In this document: one piece after another, positions 1 to 7,751 of the stretch
Position numbering within the stretch: the stretch's first letter is position 1
Layout of the letters: every line of letters begins with the position of its first letter
Source of the DNA: CALJFL01 sp964590005
GTDB taxonomy: Bacteria > Pseudomonadota > Gammaproteobacteria > Pseudomonadales > Halieaceae
Length of the DNA stretch: 64,000 nucleotides
Assembly (NCBI GenBank): GCA_964590005.1
Contig: CAZPVJ010000151.1
Location: 9,125 to 73,124 of the forward strand
Reading direction: 5' to 3'
Translations under genes and position numbers: made by a program
The notes under the pieces: model-generated
Database searches by the model: none
What the model was told of the DNA's origin: nothing
Seen by the model: only the letters and a program-made list of their open reading frames with translations

Positions 1-467
1 TCCGGCGCACTGTGGAAGATTTCCATCAGGAAGGTCTTACAGCGGCCGTCGAATTCCGCCTTGGTGACTCGCAGAACATCGTCGTTCACGGCCGCCCCAA
101 AACATTCCAGCATGAAACCAATCTCCTTGCGGGTACTGGTTTCTCCCTTGAACCAGAAGTCGGTCAGCGCCACGATGCGCTCACGAATATCGAGCTCGCC
201 AAACTGGTCAAGCTGTTCCATAAAACGCAAGGAAACATTATCAAAGTACTGCTCGAGCACATCTTCCTTGCCGTTAAAATAGTAGAGCAGGTGACTGGCG
301 CTCATATCGGCACCCTGGGCGACATCCGCAAGGGTCGTCTTCACATACCCTTTTTCGAGAATACAGTCGTGTAAGGATCTGAAAATCTTCCTGCGGCGCT
401 TGTCACCGCGGGAAACGCGGCGCTCCTCGCGATGCGCAGCCGGTTTCTCTGCCTGGGCCTGTGGCAT
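1..467 (-). CDS. TetR-family transcriptional regulator (3' end beyond window)
   Basis: Read on the minus strand from ATG at 467, the frame stays open to base 1, so the C-terminus lies outside the window. About 155 residues are visible. After a basic N-terminal stretch (to about residue 27) comes a typical TetR helix-turn-helix with LEKGYVKTTLADVAQGADMS followed by LLYYFNGKEDVLEQYF, roughly residues 36-72. The following helices are ordinary TetR ligand-domain helices (DFWFKGETSTRKEIGFMLECF). An AGGTGAG ribosome site lies just upstream of the ATG. The gene diverges from the acyl-CoA operon starting at 760, and a perfect 15-bp palindrome sits between them, so it probably represses itself and that operon. 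The effector is unknown; an acyl-CoA is a guess from context. Family call is secure. Confidence 0.9.
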   Translation of the reverse strand, partial: MPQAQAEKPAAHREERRVSRGDKRRRKIFRSLHDCILEKGYVKTTLADVAQGADMSASHLLYYFNGKEDVLEQYFDNVSLRFMEQLDQFGELDIRERIVALTDFWFKGETSTRKEIGFMLECFGAAVNDDVLRVTKAEFDGRCKTFLMEIFHSAP

Positions 468-537
468 AACTCACCTTTTCCCGTTCCGATAGCGTGCTTC
501 CGTCGGACCTGTTGCGGGGTTTGTTATTTTCATTTTC

Positions 538-552
538 TTGAATTTAATTCAA
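538..552. promoter_or_regulatory. Probable TetR operator, palindrome TTGAATTTAATTCAA
   Basis: A perfect 15-bp inverted repeat (TTGAAT-TTA-ATTCAA) in the TetR/acyl-CoA operon intergenic region. The same arms with a different 3-nt centre recur at 6651-6665. Its left arm can serve as a -35 (TTGAAT, 538-543), followed after exactly 17 nt by TAACAT (561-566) as a -10 for the rightward operon, so bound repressor would block the promoter. The rest of 468-759 holds no gene I can support; the operon would have a leader of nearly 200 nt. Confidence 0.6.
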
Positions 553-759
553 AACTGACCTAACATCCAGCCATAAATTTAATAAATGAGGACAATTCGT
601 GCCCGTTGATCAGCTCCGTTCAGTCAACAGAGGAACGGGCTGGGGGCTGGCGCCGAGACGCCGGCCAACACACCATTTCCTGCTCACTCCAGTCTCCGCC
701 CCGAATTCCGGGCTCACTGGCACGCGCAGGGCACGAGTTTACGCCTTTTGGAGGGAACA

Positions 760-1176
760 GTGAGCCTGACCGTGGAAGATAAACTGGCCATCAATGACCT
801 GATGAGCCGCGCCGCATACGCATTTGATGTGCAGGACCTGGATATGCTGGAAGCCTGCTTCACGGAAGATGCCGAATTCGGCATGCAAATTGCCGGCGGC
901 GACCCGGTCGGACCCTTTGTCGGCCGTGCGGCCATCATGAAATTGTTTGAGGACTCAATTGCAGTCCAAACCGACGTTCGCAAACATGTGGTCAGTAACC
1001 TGTTCTTTGATGAGAGTGGCGAACACCCCAAAGCCACGTCCAACCTGACCCTGGTATCCACCGAGCACGGCGAGACGACAGTGCTCACCGCGGGGTTTTA
1101 TCGCGATACGCTGACATACAGCGACAACGAGTGGCGCATCGTGCACCGCTTTATCGAACTCGACAAAGCCTACTAG
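760..1176 (+). CDS. SnoaL/NTF2-like domain protein
   Basis: A 138-residue protein starting with GTG at 760, chosen because GGAGG (750-754) sits 5 nt upstream; an upstream TTG at 748 would overlap that ribosome site. The sequence DLMSRAAYAFDVQDLDMLEACFTEDAEF followed by VGRAAIMKLFEDS and a C-terminal WRIVHRFIELD is the cone-shaped SnoaL_4/NTF2-like fold. Such proteins act as small hydratases, isomerases or ring-hydroxylating-dioxygenase beta-like partners. It is first in an operon with an acyl-CoA synthetase and, further down, a Rieske alpha subunit that has no canonical beta subunit nearby, so a partner role is possible but unproven. Confidence 0.75.
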   Translation: MSLTVEDKLAINDLMSRAAYAFDVQDLDMLEACFTEDAEFGMQIAGGDPVGPFVGRAAIMKLFEDSIAVQTDVRKHVVSNLFFDESGEHPKATSNLTLVSTEHGETTVLTAGFYRDTLTYSDNEWRIVHRFIELDKAY

Positions 1177-1185
1177 GACGCGCCT

Positions 1186-2742
1186 GTGAATATCGGCAGA
1201 ATCCCCGCAAAAACAGCGCGCCTCGACCCGGGGCGAGAAGCATTAATCGATGTGCCCAACGAACGCAGGATCAATTACGGTGATCTCGACCAGCGCATTC
1301 GCAGGCTGGCCAACGGTCTGTGCAGTACGCTCGAGCTACCCAGGGAAGCGCGGGTTGCCATCCTGTCGAAGAACTGCATCGAATACATGGAGATATTCTA
1401 TGCCTGCGCCCGCTGCGGCCTGATTGCCCAGCCGCTGAACTGGCGTTTAGGCACAGAGGAACTGTCCCGCATCATCGAGGACGGTGCGCCCTCAGCCATT
1501 ATCTGCTCCGCGGAATATCACCAGACCGCTGAGACGCTCAAAACACAGGTGGACATACCCCAGTGGCTGTATTTTGGCCCCGGGTCCGATGATTCCTATG
1601 AAAACCTGCTGGCCAGCAACCACGACAGCGAGCCGGAAATTGCTGACAGCGTGGGCGGCGATGACCCTGTTCTTATCCTCTACACAGGAGGAACGACAGG
1701 CCAGTCCAAAGGCGCGCTCCACACGCACCACTCCCTGTACATGGGTATGCTCAACCAGACCGTGGCCGAACGTATTGTGCCCACCGACGTGTACATGCTG
1801 ACCGGCCAGATGTTCCACATACCGGTGGCGTTGGCGATGAATTACCAGGCCCACGGATGTCCACTGGTGCTAATAAATTTCGAGGCAAAACTGGCGCTCG
1901 AAACAATCCAGAAAGAGCGGGTATCGGCTTTCCTGGGCATCACCACGATGCTCAACTGGATGATGGCGGTAGAAAACTTCTCCGACTATGACATCAGTAG
2001 CCTGCGCAATATTCAATACGGTGGCGGACCAATGCCACGCAACGTGGTGGCAGCTGCGCTGGACGCCTTCCCCTGCACGCTCATCCAGGGCTACGGCCAA
2101 ACCGAGGGCATGACTATGAGCTTCCTGTCGCAGGAGGATCATGAAAAGGCAATCAATGGCGAACACAGTGAGCGCCTTGCCTCTTGCGGCCGCGAGGGTT
2201 TTGTTACCTCAATCAAGCTAGTGGATAACGACGGCAATGAAATACCCCGGGACGGCCAGACGCCCGGCGAGATCCTGGTCCAGTCCGAGGCCAATATGGT
2301 GGGCTACTGGCAACGCCCCGACCTGACGGCCGAGACAATCCGTGACGGCTGGATGTATACCGGCGATGTCGCCACCTGGGACGAAGACGGCTATATCTTC
2401 ATCGTCGATCGCGCCAAGGACATGATCATTTCCGGTGGCGAAAACATCTACAGCACTCAGGTTGAGGCTGCAATTCATCAGCACCCCGCCGTGCTGGAGT
2501 CGGCGGTCTTCGGTATCCCTCACGATGAGTGGGGCGAGGCAGTGAAGGCTGTCGTCGTGCTCAAACCCGGCGAGTCAGCCACGGAACAGGACATTATCGA
2601 TACCGCCGCCCAGCACCTGGCGTCGTATCAAAAGCCCAAGTCGGTGGACTTTGTCGACAGCCTGCCCAAGGCCCCAACGGGCAAGATACTGAAACGCGAG
2701 CTGCGTGATCCCTATTGGGCCACCGAAGAGAAAAAAGTATGA
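1186..2742 (+). CDS. Acyl-CoA synthetase (AMP-dependent, class I adenylate-forming)
   Basis: A 518-residue ANL-superfamily enzyme that would activate a carboxylic acid to its CoA thioester using ATP. The P-loop YTGGTTGQSKGA begins near residue 166, GYGQTE near 302, the YTGDVA/DRAKDMIISGGENIY hinge and A8 region near 390-425, and the catalytic-lysine motif PTGKILKREL near 495. It starts with GTG at 1186, 9 nt after the preceding stop, and its last codons overlap the next gene by ATGA. Length is normal for FadD/4-coumarate-CoA-ligase relatives. Substrate is unknown. The context of MaoC hydratases and a thiolase-like aldolase suggests a side-chain or aryl/steroidal acid. Family certain, substrate not. 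Confidence 0.93.
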   Translation: MNIGRIPAKTARLDPGREALIDVPNERRINYGDLDQRIRRLANGLCSTLELPREARVAILSKNCIEYMEIFYACARCGLIAQPLNWRLGTEELSRIIEDGAPSAIICSAEYHQTAETLKTQVDIPQWLYFGPGSDDSYENLLASNHDSEPEIADSVGGDDPVLILYTGGTTGQSKGALHTHHSLYMGMLNQTVAERIVPTDVYMLTGQMFHIPVALAMNYQAHGCPLVLINFEAKLALETIQKERVSAFLGITTMLNWMMAVENFSDYDISSLRNIQYGGGPMPRNVVAAALDAFPCTLIQGYGQTEGMTMSFLSQEDHEKAINGEHSERLASCGREGFVTSIKLVDNDGNEIPRDGQTPGEILVQSEANMVGYWQRPDLTAETIRDGWMYTGDVATWDEDGYIFIVDRAKDMIISGGENIYSTQVEAAIHQHPAVLESAVFGIPHDEWGEAVKAVVVLKPGESATEQDIIDTAAQHLASYQKPKSVDFVDSLPKAPTGKILKRELRDPYWATEEKKV

Positions 2743-3194
2743 CAGCGCTGTTGAGTGAGGAGTTGCTGGCGACTATCGGCCGTCAGAGTGAACCACGCCG
2801 GGAGATAGTGACCCGGCGCGACATTCGAAAGTATGCGGTGGCTACAAGCAACAGGCAGCGCAAGTACCTGGACGGGGACGAGGCACCCCCGATGTTTCAC
2901 GTGCCGCTGTTCTGGGACGTGGTGGAACTGGATCAACTCACCCCCGATGGCGTCTCTATTGACACCCTGCTTCCCAAGTTCCCGCTGGAAAAGGCCATGG
3001 CTGGCGGACTGAAGATCGAATATCTAAAGCCGATTTATCCGGGTGACTGGCTCACCGCGACACGCACCCTGACCGACATCTACGAAAAGCAGGGTCGGTC
3101 GGGCGCACTGATCTTCTACGAGGTCGTGATGGAGATAACCAACGATGACGGCGAACTGGTTATCCGCGAAAAGACCACGAGGATATTGCGATGA
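2739..3194 (+). CDS. MaoC-like dehydratase, N-terminal (FAS1-type) hot-dog protein
   Basis: A 151-residue single hot-dog domain of the MaoC_dehydrat_N type. The ATG at 2739 overlaps the TGA of the acyl-CoA synthetase, which fixes the start better than the upstream alternative at 2715. Typical features are IGRQSEPRREIVTRRDIRKYAVAT at the N-terminus, PLEKAMAGGLKIEYLKPIYPGD in the middle and a hydrophobic YEVVMEITNDDGELVIREKTT strand. In steroid catabolism such a half pairs with a second MaoC protein (the next gene) to form one active enoyl-CoA hydratase. Stop and start codons of the two genes overlap (ATGA), supporting a 1:1 complex. Likely enoyl-CoA hydration on a bulky acyl chain. Confidence 0.85.
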   Translation: MTALLSEELLATIGRQSEPRREIVTRRDIRKYAVATSNRQRKYLDGDEAPPMFHVPLFWDVVELDQLTPDGVSIDTLLPKFPLEKAMAGGLKIEYLKPIYPGDWLTATRTLTDIYEKQGRSGALIFYEVVMEITNDDGELVIREKTTRILR

Positions 3195-3625
3195 GTAAGG
3201 CCACAGGCTTAGATCGCCTCGCAACTATCCAGGTCGGTGACACATTACCGGAACGCTCCTATACCCCGGACAACGTCCAATCGATGCTCTATAACGCTGT
3301 CCTGTGGAACGGTCATCGCATTCACTTTGACGAAGCGTACGCAAAAGACGTCGAGGGTTACCCTGGCCTGGTGACCGCCGGCCCCCTGCTGGGCGACTGG
3401 TTACATCAATGCCTGGAAGAGTGGCTTGGTGATGACGGTCGAATCGCCGAGATCGAATACTCCAATCGCATCGCTTCTTACATTGGCGAAACGCTGCGTT
3501 CAGGTGGCACGGTTACGGCGTGTGATCCCACCAGCAACTCAGCCACGGTGGAGGTGTTCATCAAGAATGAAGCCGATGAAGTGATTACCCCGGGCGTCGC
3601 GACGGTTAGATTCAATGCAGAGTGA
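3191..3625 (+). CDS. MaoC-like enoyl-CoA hydratase subunit
   Basis: A 144-residue hot-dog protein with the MaoC hydratase motif NGHRIHFDEAYAKDVEGYPGLVTAGPL around residues 37-63; the His/Asp pair in HRIHFD is the expected catalytic element. It starts by ATGA overlap with the preceding MaoC_N gene. I read the two as subunits of a heteromeric hydratase, comparable to ChsH1-ChsH2 of cholesterol side-chain breakdown (established for that family; inferred here). The product, a beta-hydroxyacyl-CoA, would be passed to the thiolase-like protein encoded next. Confidence 0.87.
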   Translation: MSKATGLDRLATIQVGDTLPERSYTPDNVQSMLYNAVLWNGHRIHFDEAYAKDVEGYPGLVTAGPLLGDWLHQCLEEWLGDDGRIAEIEYSNRIASYIGETLRSGGTVTACDPTSNSATVEVFIKNEADEVITPGVATVRFNAE

Positions 3626-3655
3626 TGGCATGCCTTGGGAACGGCTGACCCGCTG

Positions 3656-4831
3656 ATGGATAGCCGGGCATTGAGGGGTAAGGTAGCCATCGTGGGCGCT
3701 GCGGATACCGAGGTAGGCATCGTACCCGGGAAGACTCCCATGGAGCTGTGCGTGGAAGCCGCTGTCGCCGCCATGGAAGATGCTGGTATCCGAAAGGACA
3801 GTATCGACGGGCTGGTCACCTGCAACGCGATGGCCCAGCCCCTGCTCTACCACGCCGAGGCATTCGCCGAGTACCTGCAGATATTCCCCAGCTACTGCAT
3901 CAGTGTCGGCGCCGGTGGCGGCACGACCTTTTCGATACTCCACCATGCCGCCTCGGCAATCGCCACCGGCATGGCCGATACCGTGCTGATTGTCATGGCC
4001 GATAGCTTGCGCAGCAGCCTGACCCGGGAACAGGCGATGTTGACCCAGTCATCTACCGGCCACCCGCAGTTCGAGCAGCCCTACGGACCTACGGTGCCCG
4101 CCTACTACGCCTTGATTGCGCAGGCCCACATGGCGCAGTTTGGCACGACGGAAGAACAGTTGGCTGCCATCGCGGTGGCAGCGCGCGCCCACGCTGCTCG
4201 CAATCCAACTGCCCAGAAACGCGACCCCATTACGGTCGAGGATGTGGTCAATTCCCGACTCATCGCCGACCCACTGCACCTGCTCGACTGCTCGCTGGTT
4301 TCCGATGGCGGCTCTGCAGTTATCATGACCTCAGCCGAACGAGCCCGGGACTTTCCCCACCAGCCAGTGTACTTACTGGGCGTCGGTGAAGGTCACAGCC
4401 ACGAGCACATCAGCCAGGCGCGCGACCTGACGACATCCGCCGCCCTTGAATCAGGTCAACGGGCCTACTCCATGGCGGGAGTAACAGCTGCCGATATGGA
4501 TTTCGCTCAACTCTACGACTGTTTTACCCCGACCGTGCTGGTGGAACTTGAGGACCTGGGATTCTGTCGCAAGGGGGAAGGCGGCGAGTTCGCCGCCACT
4601 GGCGCGCTGGGGCCAGGCGGCAGCCTACCCGTCAACACACACGGGGGGCTATTATCGCACTGTCACCCCGGCAACCCGGGTTCCATGTTTGCCCTCACCG
4701 AAAGTGTCTGGCAGTTACGCCACAGCGCCGGCGAACGCCAGGTACCCAATGCACAACTCGGACTGGTGCATGCACAAGGCGGGATCATGTCTTCCCATAC
4801 AACACTGGTGCTTGGCCGGGAGTCAGATTGA
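3656..4831 (+). CDS. Thiolase-like lipid-transfer protein, probable retro-aldolase (Ltp2-like)
   Basis: About 391 residues from ATG at 3656 (a TTG at 3635 is an in-frame alternative). Overall thiolase fold: KVAIVGAADTEVG at the start, MELCVEAAVAAMEDAGI, a central AQLYDCFTPTVLVELEDLGFC, NTHGGLLSHCHPGNPG, and a final QGGIMSSHTTLVL. The nucleophilic cysteine expected before the central helix of true thiolases is absent (VGAGGGTTF there), so it is unlikely to do Claisen cleavage. Members of this SCP2-thiolase subgroup paired with a DUF35 protein (Ltp2, steroid aldolases) catalyse retro-aldol release of a CoA ester. The next gene encodes just such a DUF35 partner. Role inferred from this pairing. 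Confidence 0.85.
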   Translation: MDSRALRGKVAIVGAADTEVGIVPGKTPMELCVEAAVAAMEDAGIRKDSIDGLVTCNAMAQPLLYHAEAFAEYLQIFPSYCISVGAGGGTTFSILHHAASAIATGMADTVLIVMADSLRSSLTREQAMLTQSSTGHPQFEQPYGPTVPAYYALIAQAHMAQFGTTEEQLAAIAVAARAHAARNPTAQKRDPITVEDVVNSRLIADPLHLLDCSLVSDGGSAVIMTSAERARDFPHQPVYLLGVGEGHSHEHISQARDLTTSAALESGQRAYSMAGVTAADMDFAQLYDCFTPTVLVELEDLGFCRKGEGGEFAATGALGPGGSLPVNTHGGLLSHCHPGNPGSMFALTESVWQLRHSAGERQVPNAQLGLVHAQGGIMSSHTTLVLGRESD

Positions 4832-4832
4832 T

Positions 4833-5225
4833 ATGCCCAAGACACTTCCGCCGCTGAGCACCCTGTCAGAGCCCTACTTCCAGGGCGCCCGTGAGGGCAA
4901 GCTGCGTTTGCAACTGTGTCAGCAGTGCCAGCAACACCAGTTCTACCCTCGCGTTATCTGCAGCCACTGTGGCAGCGACAACCTGGGTTGGAGCTCAGCC
5001 AGCGGCCGCGGCGCTATCGCCAGCTTCACCGTGGTGCGGCGCGCCATCTCCGAGGCCTACGATGCGCCCTACGTGGTTGCTCTCATCGATCTCGAGGAAG
5101 GACCCCGTATGATGAGCAGCCTGGTAGACGCCGACCCGGACACTATTGCCATCGGTGACACTGTTGAAGTCAGCTTCGCCGAGTGGTCCGAAGACATTAC
5201 CATGCCCGTATTCAAGATTGTGTAA
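4833..5225 (+). CDS. DUF35 zinc-ribbon/OB-fold acyl-CoA-associated protein
   Basis: A 130-residue protein with a rubredoxin-like zinc ribbon CQQCQQHQFYPRVICSHCGS (about residues 28-47) followed by an OB-fold (GAIASFTVVRRAISEAYDAPYVVALIDLEEGPRMMS). The start is ATG at 4833, one base after the thiolase stop. DUF35 proteins bind next to thiolase-like enzymes and supply a CoA-binding surface; with Ltp2-type proteins they are required for aldolase activity. In actinobacteria this domain is fused to the MaoC_N half (ChsH2), while here it is a separate gene. Ends 14 nt before the Rieske gene. Confidence 0.9.
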   Translation: MPKTLPPLSTLSEPYFQGAREGKLRLQLCQQCQQHQFYPRVICSHCGSDNLGWSSASGRGAIASFTVVRRAISEAYDAPYVVALIDLEEGPRMMSSLVDADPDTIAIGDTVEVSFAEWSEDITMPVFKIV

Positions 5226-5239
5226 AGCAGGCACCGATT

Positions 5240-6595
5240 ATGAACGCGAGAAACATCCCCGTTGCAATCATCAATCCAGACGCCCCGGAGACATCGCTGG
5301 AGGCGAAGCAGCCGGACATAGATAACGGCAGTGAGTGCTACAACAAAGACGGTTATTTCAGCCGAGATTACGCGCGCCTTGAGTGGGACAAGATGTGGAC
5401 CCGCAGCTGGCTGATCGCGGGCGTGAGCTCCGATATTCCAGAGGTCGGTGACTTCCTGGTGTTTGATATCGGCGATGAGTCCATCATCGTCACCCGCACC
5501 GAGGCGGGTGTCAAAGCGTTCTACAACGTGTGCAGCCACCGCGGCTCCAAACTGGTCTGGGAGGAGCGCGGTAACCGGAAAGTGTTCGTCTGCCCGTTCC
5601 ATAGCTGGAGCTTCCACAACACTGGCGAGCTACGCAGGATTACCGACGAGGACACGTTCCAGCCTGAAGTGATCGCCCACAGGCCGGGCCTGACTGCGTT
5701 GGCCTGTGCAGAACACGCCGGCATTGTTTTTATCAATATGAGCGATCAGCCACCACCGCTGGCGGAGGCTATCGGCCTGCCCGAGGGTTATCTCGAGGGA
5801 TATAAGCTCGACGAGATGAAAGTCGTTCGCCACGTACGCAGCGAGTGGGGATCCAACTGGAAGGTCGGTGTAGAGGCGTTTTACGAGAGTTATCACCTGC
5901 ATGCGGTCCACCCGGAAACCCGGGGCGTTATGGGTGACCTGAACGTGCAGTACGACCTCTACCCCAACGGGGCCAGCCGCATGATCGTGCCCCTGGGCCA
6001 GCCCAGCCCGCGGATTCATGACCAGACCACGGTCACGGAGGGACTCAAGATGATGCTGGAGGACGCGGGTGTTGACCCCGAGGGCTTTGAGGGTACCGCG
6101 GCCGACGTACGCAGCGCGATACAGCGTGGTAAACGCGAGCGAGCCGACCGCCTTGGACTGGACTACTCCCGTTTTGTAGACGGCCAGTTATCAGACAGCT
6201 GGGCCACCGGTATTTTTCCCAATGTGCAGATAGGTTGCCACCCCGAGGCTGTTTTCCTGATGCGTTTCCTGCCCCACGAAAATGACCCGGAGCGCTTTTA
6301 CTACGACACCATGACCCTGGTATTCCCGGTAGACGACCCCAACTACTGCCCACCAGGCTGGATGGGCCTACCCGAAGGAACCGATGTCAGCGGCAGGGTG
6401 CGGCCCGCGACCGAACACTACTCGATTGAGGAAGATGCCAATCTCGGCCTGGTCTTGAGCCAGGACTCGTCGCTATTGCCGGTCGTCCAGAAAGGTATGC
6501 GAAGCCGCGGATTCAAGGGGCAACTCTGGGGAGAGCAGGAACAGCGGCTGCGCCACTTCCACGTCGAACTGGAACGACGCCTCTCGGCCGACTGA
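5240..6595 (+). CDS. Rieske non-heme iron ring-hydroxylating oxygenase, alpha subunit
   Basis: A 451-residue protein; ATG at 5240 is preferred over upstream in-frame codons that lie inside the DUF35 gene. Rieske [2Fe-2S] ligands are C98-x-H100 and C118-x-x-H121 (CPFHSW). The mononuclear iron site is H219 and H224 in ESYHLHAVH after NWKVGVEAFY, with the carboxylate further on. The residue bridging the Rieske and iron centres is normally Asp in DxYH; here it is Glu (E216). No reductase, ferredoxin or canonical beta subunit is adjacent, so electron partners must come from elsewhere. It would hydroxylate or demethylate a substrate feeding the CoA steps of the operon. Substrate unknown. Confidence 0.92.
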   Translation: MNARNIPVAIINPDAPETSLEAKQPDIDNGSECYNKDGYFSRDYARLEWDKMWTRSWLIAGVSSDIPEVGDFLVFDIGDESIIVTRTEAGVKAFYNVCSHRGSKLVWEERGNRKVFVCPFHSWSFHNTGELRRITDEDTFQPEVIAHRPGLTALACAEHAGIVFINMSDQPPPLAEAIGLPEGYLEGYKLDEMKVVRHVRSEWGSNWKVGVEAFYESYHLHAVHPETRGVMGDLNVQYDLYPNGASRMIVPLGQPSPRIHDQTTVTEGLKMMLEDAGVDPEGFEGTAADVRSAIQRGKRERADRLGLDYSRFVDGQLSDSWATGIFPNVQIGCHPEAVFLMRFLPHENDPERFYYDTMTLVFPVDDPNYCPPGWMGLPEGTDVSGRVRPATEHYSIEEDANLGLVLSQDSSLLPVVQKGMRSRGFKGQLWGEQEQRLRHFHVELERRLSAD

Positions 6596-6650
6596 TATTT
6601 ACGGTTTTGTGCTGTTTCTTACTTGACACAAACAAGTATTGTGACCACAC

Positions 6651-6665
6651 TTGAATAAGATTCAA
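6651..6665. promoter_or_regulatory. Second copy of TetR-type palindrome, TTGAATAAGATTCAA
   Basis: TTGAAT-AAG-ATTCAA has arms identical to the palindrome at 538-552. It lies 55 nt after the Rieske stop and about 100 nt before an intrinsic terminator. It may control a short transcript, the GST-like gene at 6831, or both. No strong sigma70 -10 is evident at the 17-nt spacing seen at the first site. Confidence 0.55.
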
Positions 6666-6733
6666 ATTTCCGAATCTTTGCCCGCGCGGCGCCAAACCCA
6701 CCAGGGTGAGGTTCGCGTGAGCGGGGTGACCTT

Positions 6734-6792
6734 CGGTAGAACCCTACCGAGCATGTGGTGAGTGTTGGGCCGGTTTTCCGGCCCCTTTTTTT
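6734..6792 (+). terminator. Hairpin plus intrinsic terminator
   Basis: A 6-bp hairpin CGGTAG-AACC-CTACCG (6734-6749) is followed by a strong terminator GGGCCGG-TTTT-CCGGCCC (6767-6784) with a T-tract at 6786-6792. It can end the Rieske operon or a short RNA that starts near 6660. It could also act as an attenuator in front of the gene at 6831. Confidence 0.8.
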
Positions 6793-6830
6793 GTCCGAAA
6801 AATAGTAACCAGCACCTGAGAGGCCCTTCA

Positions 6831-7751
6831 ATGAGCGGTATTATCCTGCATCACTTCGATATCTCGCCCTTCGCTGAAAAGATTCGTTTGGTCTTCGGAC
6901 TAAAGCAGATCGCCTGGCAATCGGTGGAGATTCCGCTGGTCATGCCAAAGCCAGACCTGACTGCACTCACCGGCGGTTACCGGAAAACACCGGTGATGCA
7001 AATCGGTGCCGACATTTACTGCGATACACAGCGCATCGCCAGGGAGTTAGAGACGCGCTTTCCGGAACCCACCCTGTTCCCCAATCACAGCCGCGCGCTC
7101 AGCATCGCATTCAGCTACTGGAGCGACGCGGCCTTCTTTCAGCCGGGGTCGGGACTATCCCTGGGCACCAACACCGCCCTGCCCGATGATATCCAGGAGG
7201 ACCGCCGCGCATTCTTCAGCTACATGGACTTTGACACCCTGGAGGAGCAGCTGCCACACCTGTTCTCGCAATTCAGCGCGCACCTAAACCTGCTCGAGGA
7301 TATGCTGTCCGACAACCGGCGATACCTGGGCGGCGACCAGCCTGGCTGGCTGGATATCCTGGGTTATTTTCCGGTGTGGATGAGCCAGGCTAATATCGCA
7401 GGCTCAGAGGCACTGCTGGCTCCCCTGCCCCACCTGACCGACTGGCTGGCAAGAGTCGCTGAGCTGGGGCACGGTCAGCGCAGTGAACTGCCCGCGGAAG
7501 AGGCCCTGGCCATTGCCCGCGCCGATACCAGCTCGGCAACGGCCGAGATAGCCAACGGTACCTGGCCGCAACTAGCGGCTGGCACAGCTGTCACGGTGAC
7601 GCCCACCGACTACGGCGCTGTCCCGGTAGCGGGAGCGCTGCTCAGGCTGACCCAGCACGACATTGCTATCACGCGCTCCGATGAGCGAGCGGGTGACGTT
7701 GTAGTGCATTTCCCGCGCATGGGCTACCGTGTAGAACCACAGACACACTGA
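6831..7751 (+). CDS. Glutathione S-transferase-like protein with extended C-terminus
   Basis: A 306-residue protein from ATG at 6831 (the in-frame upstream codon at 6762 lies inside the terminator). Residues 1-75 form a GST thioredoxin-fold domain: HHFDISPFAEKIRLVFGLK carries the usual Ser/Pro-Phe region, TPVMQIGADIYCDTQRIARELE the cis-Pro and the glutathione gamma-Glu-binding segment. An alpha-helical C-terminal domain follows, with LGGDQPGWLDILGYFPVWM, then an extra tail of about 90 residues beyond usual GSTs. Catalysis (conjugation, isomerisation or lyase) cannot be told from sequence. It is separated from the Rieske operon by a terminator but lies next to the second TetR palindrome. Confidence 0.85.
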   Translation: MSGIILHHFDISPFAEKIRLVFGLKQIAWQSVEIPLVMPKPDLTALTGGYRKTPVMQIGADIYCDTQRIARELETRFPEPTLFPNHSRALSIAFSYWSDAAFFQPGSGLSLGTNTALPDDIQEDRRAFFSYMDFDTLEEQLPHLFSQFSAHLNLLEDMLSDNRRYLGGDQPGWLDILGYFPVWMSQANIAGSEALLAPLPHLTDWLARVAELGHGQRSELPAEEALAIARADTSSATAEIANGTWPQLAAGTAVTVTPTDYGAVPVAGALLRLTQHDIAITRSDERAGDVVVHFPRMGYRVEPQTH

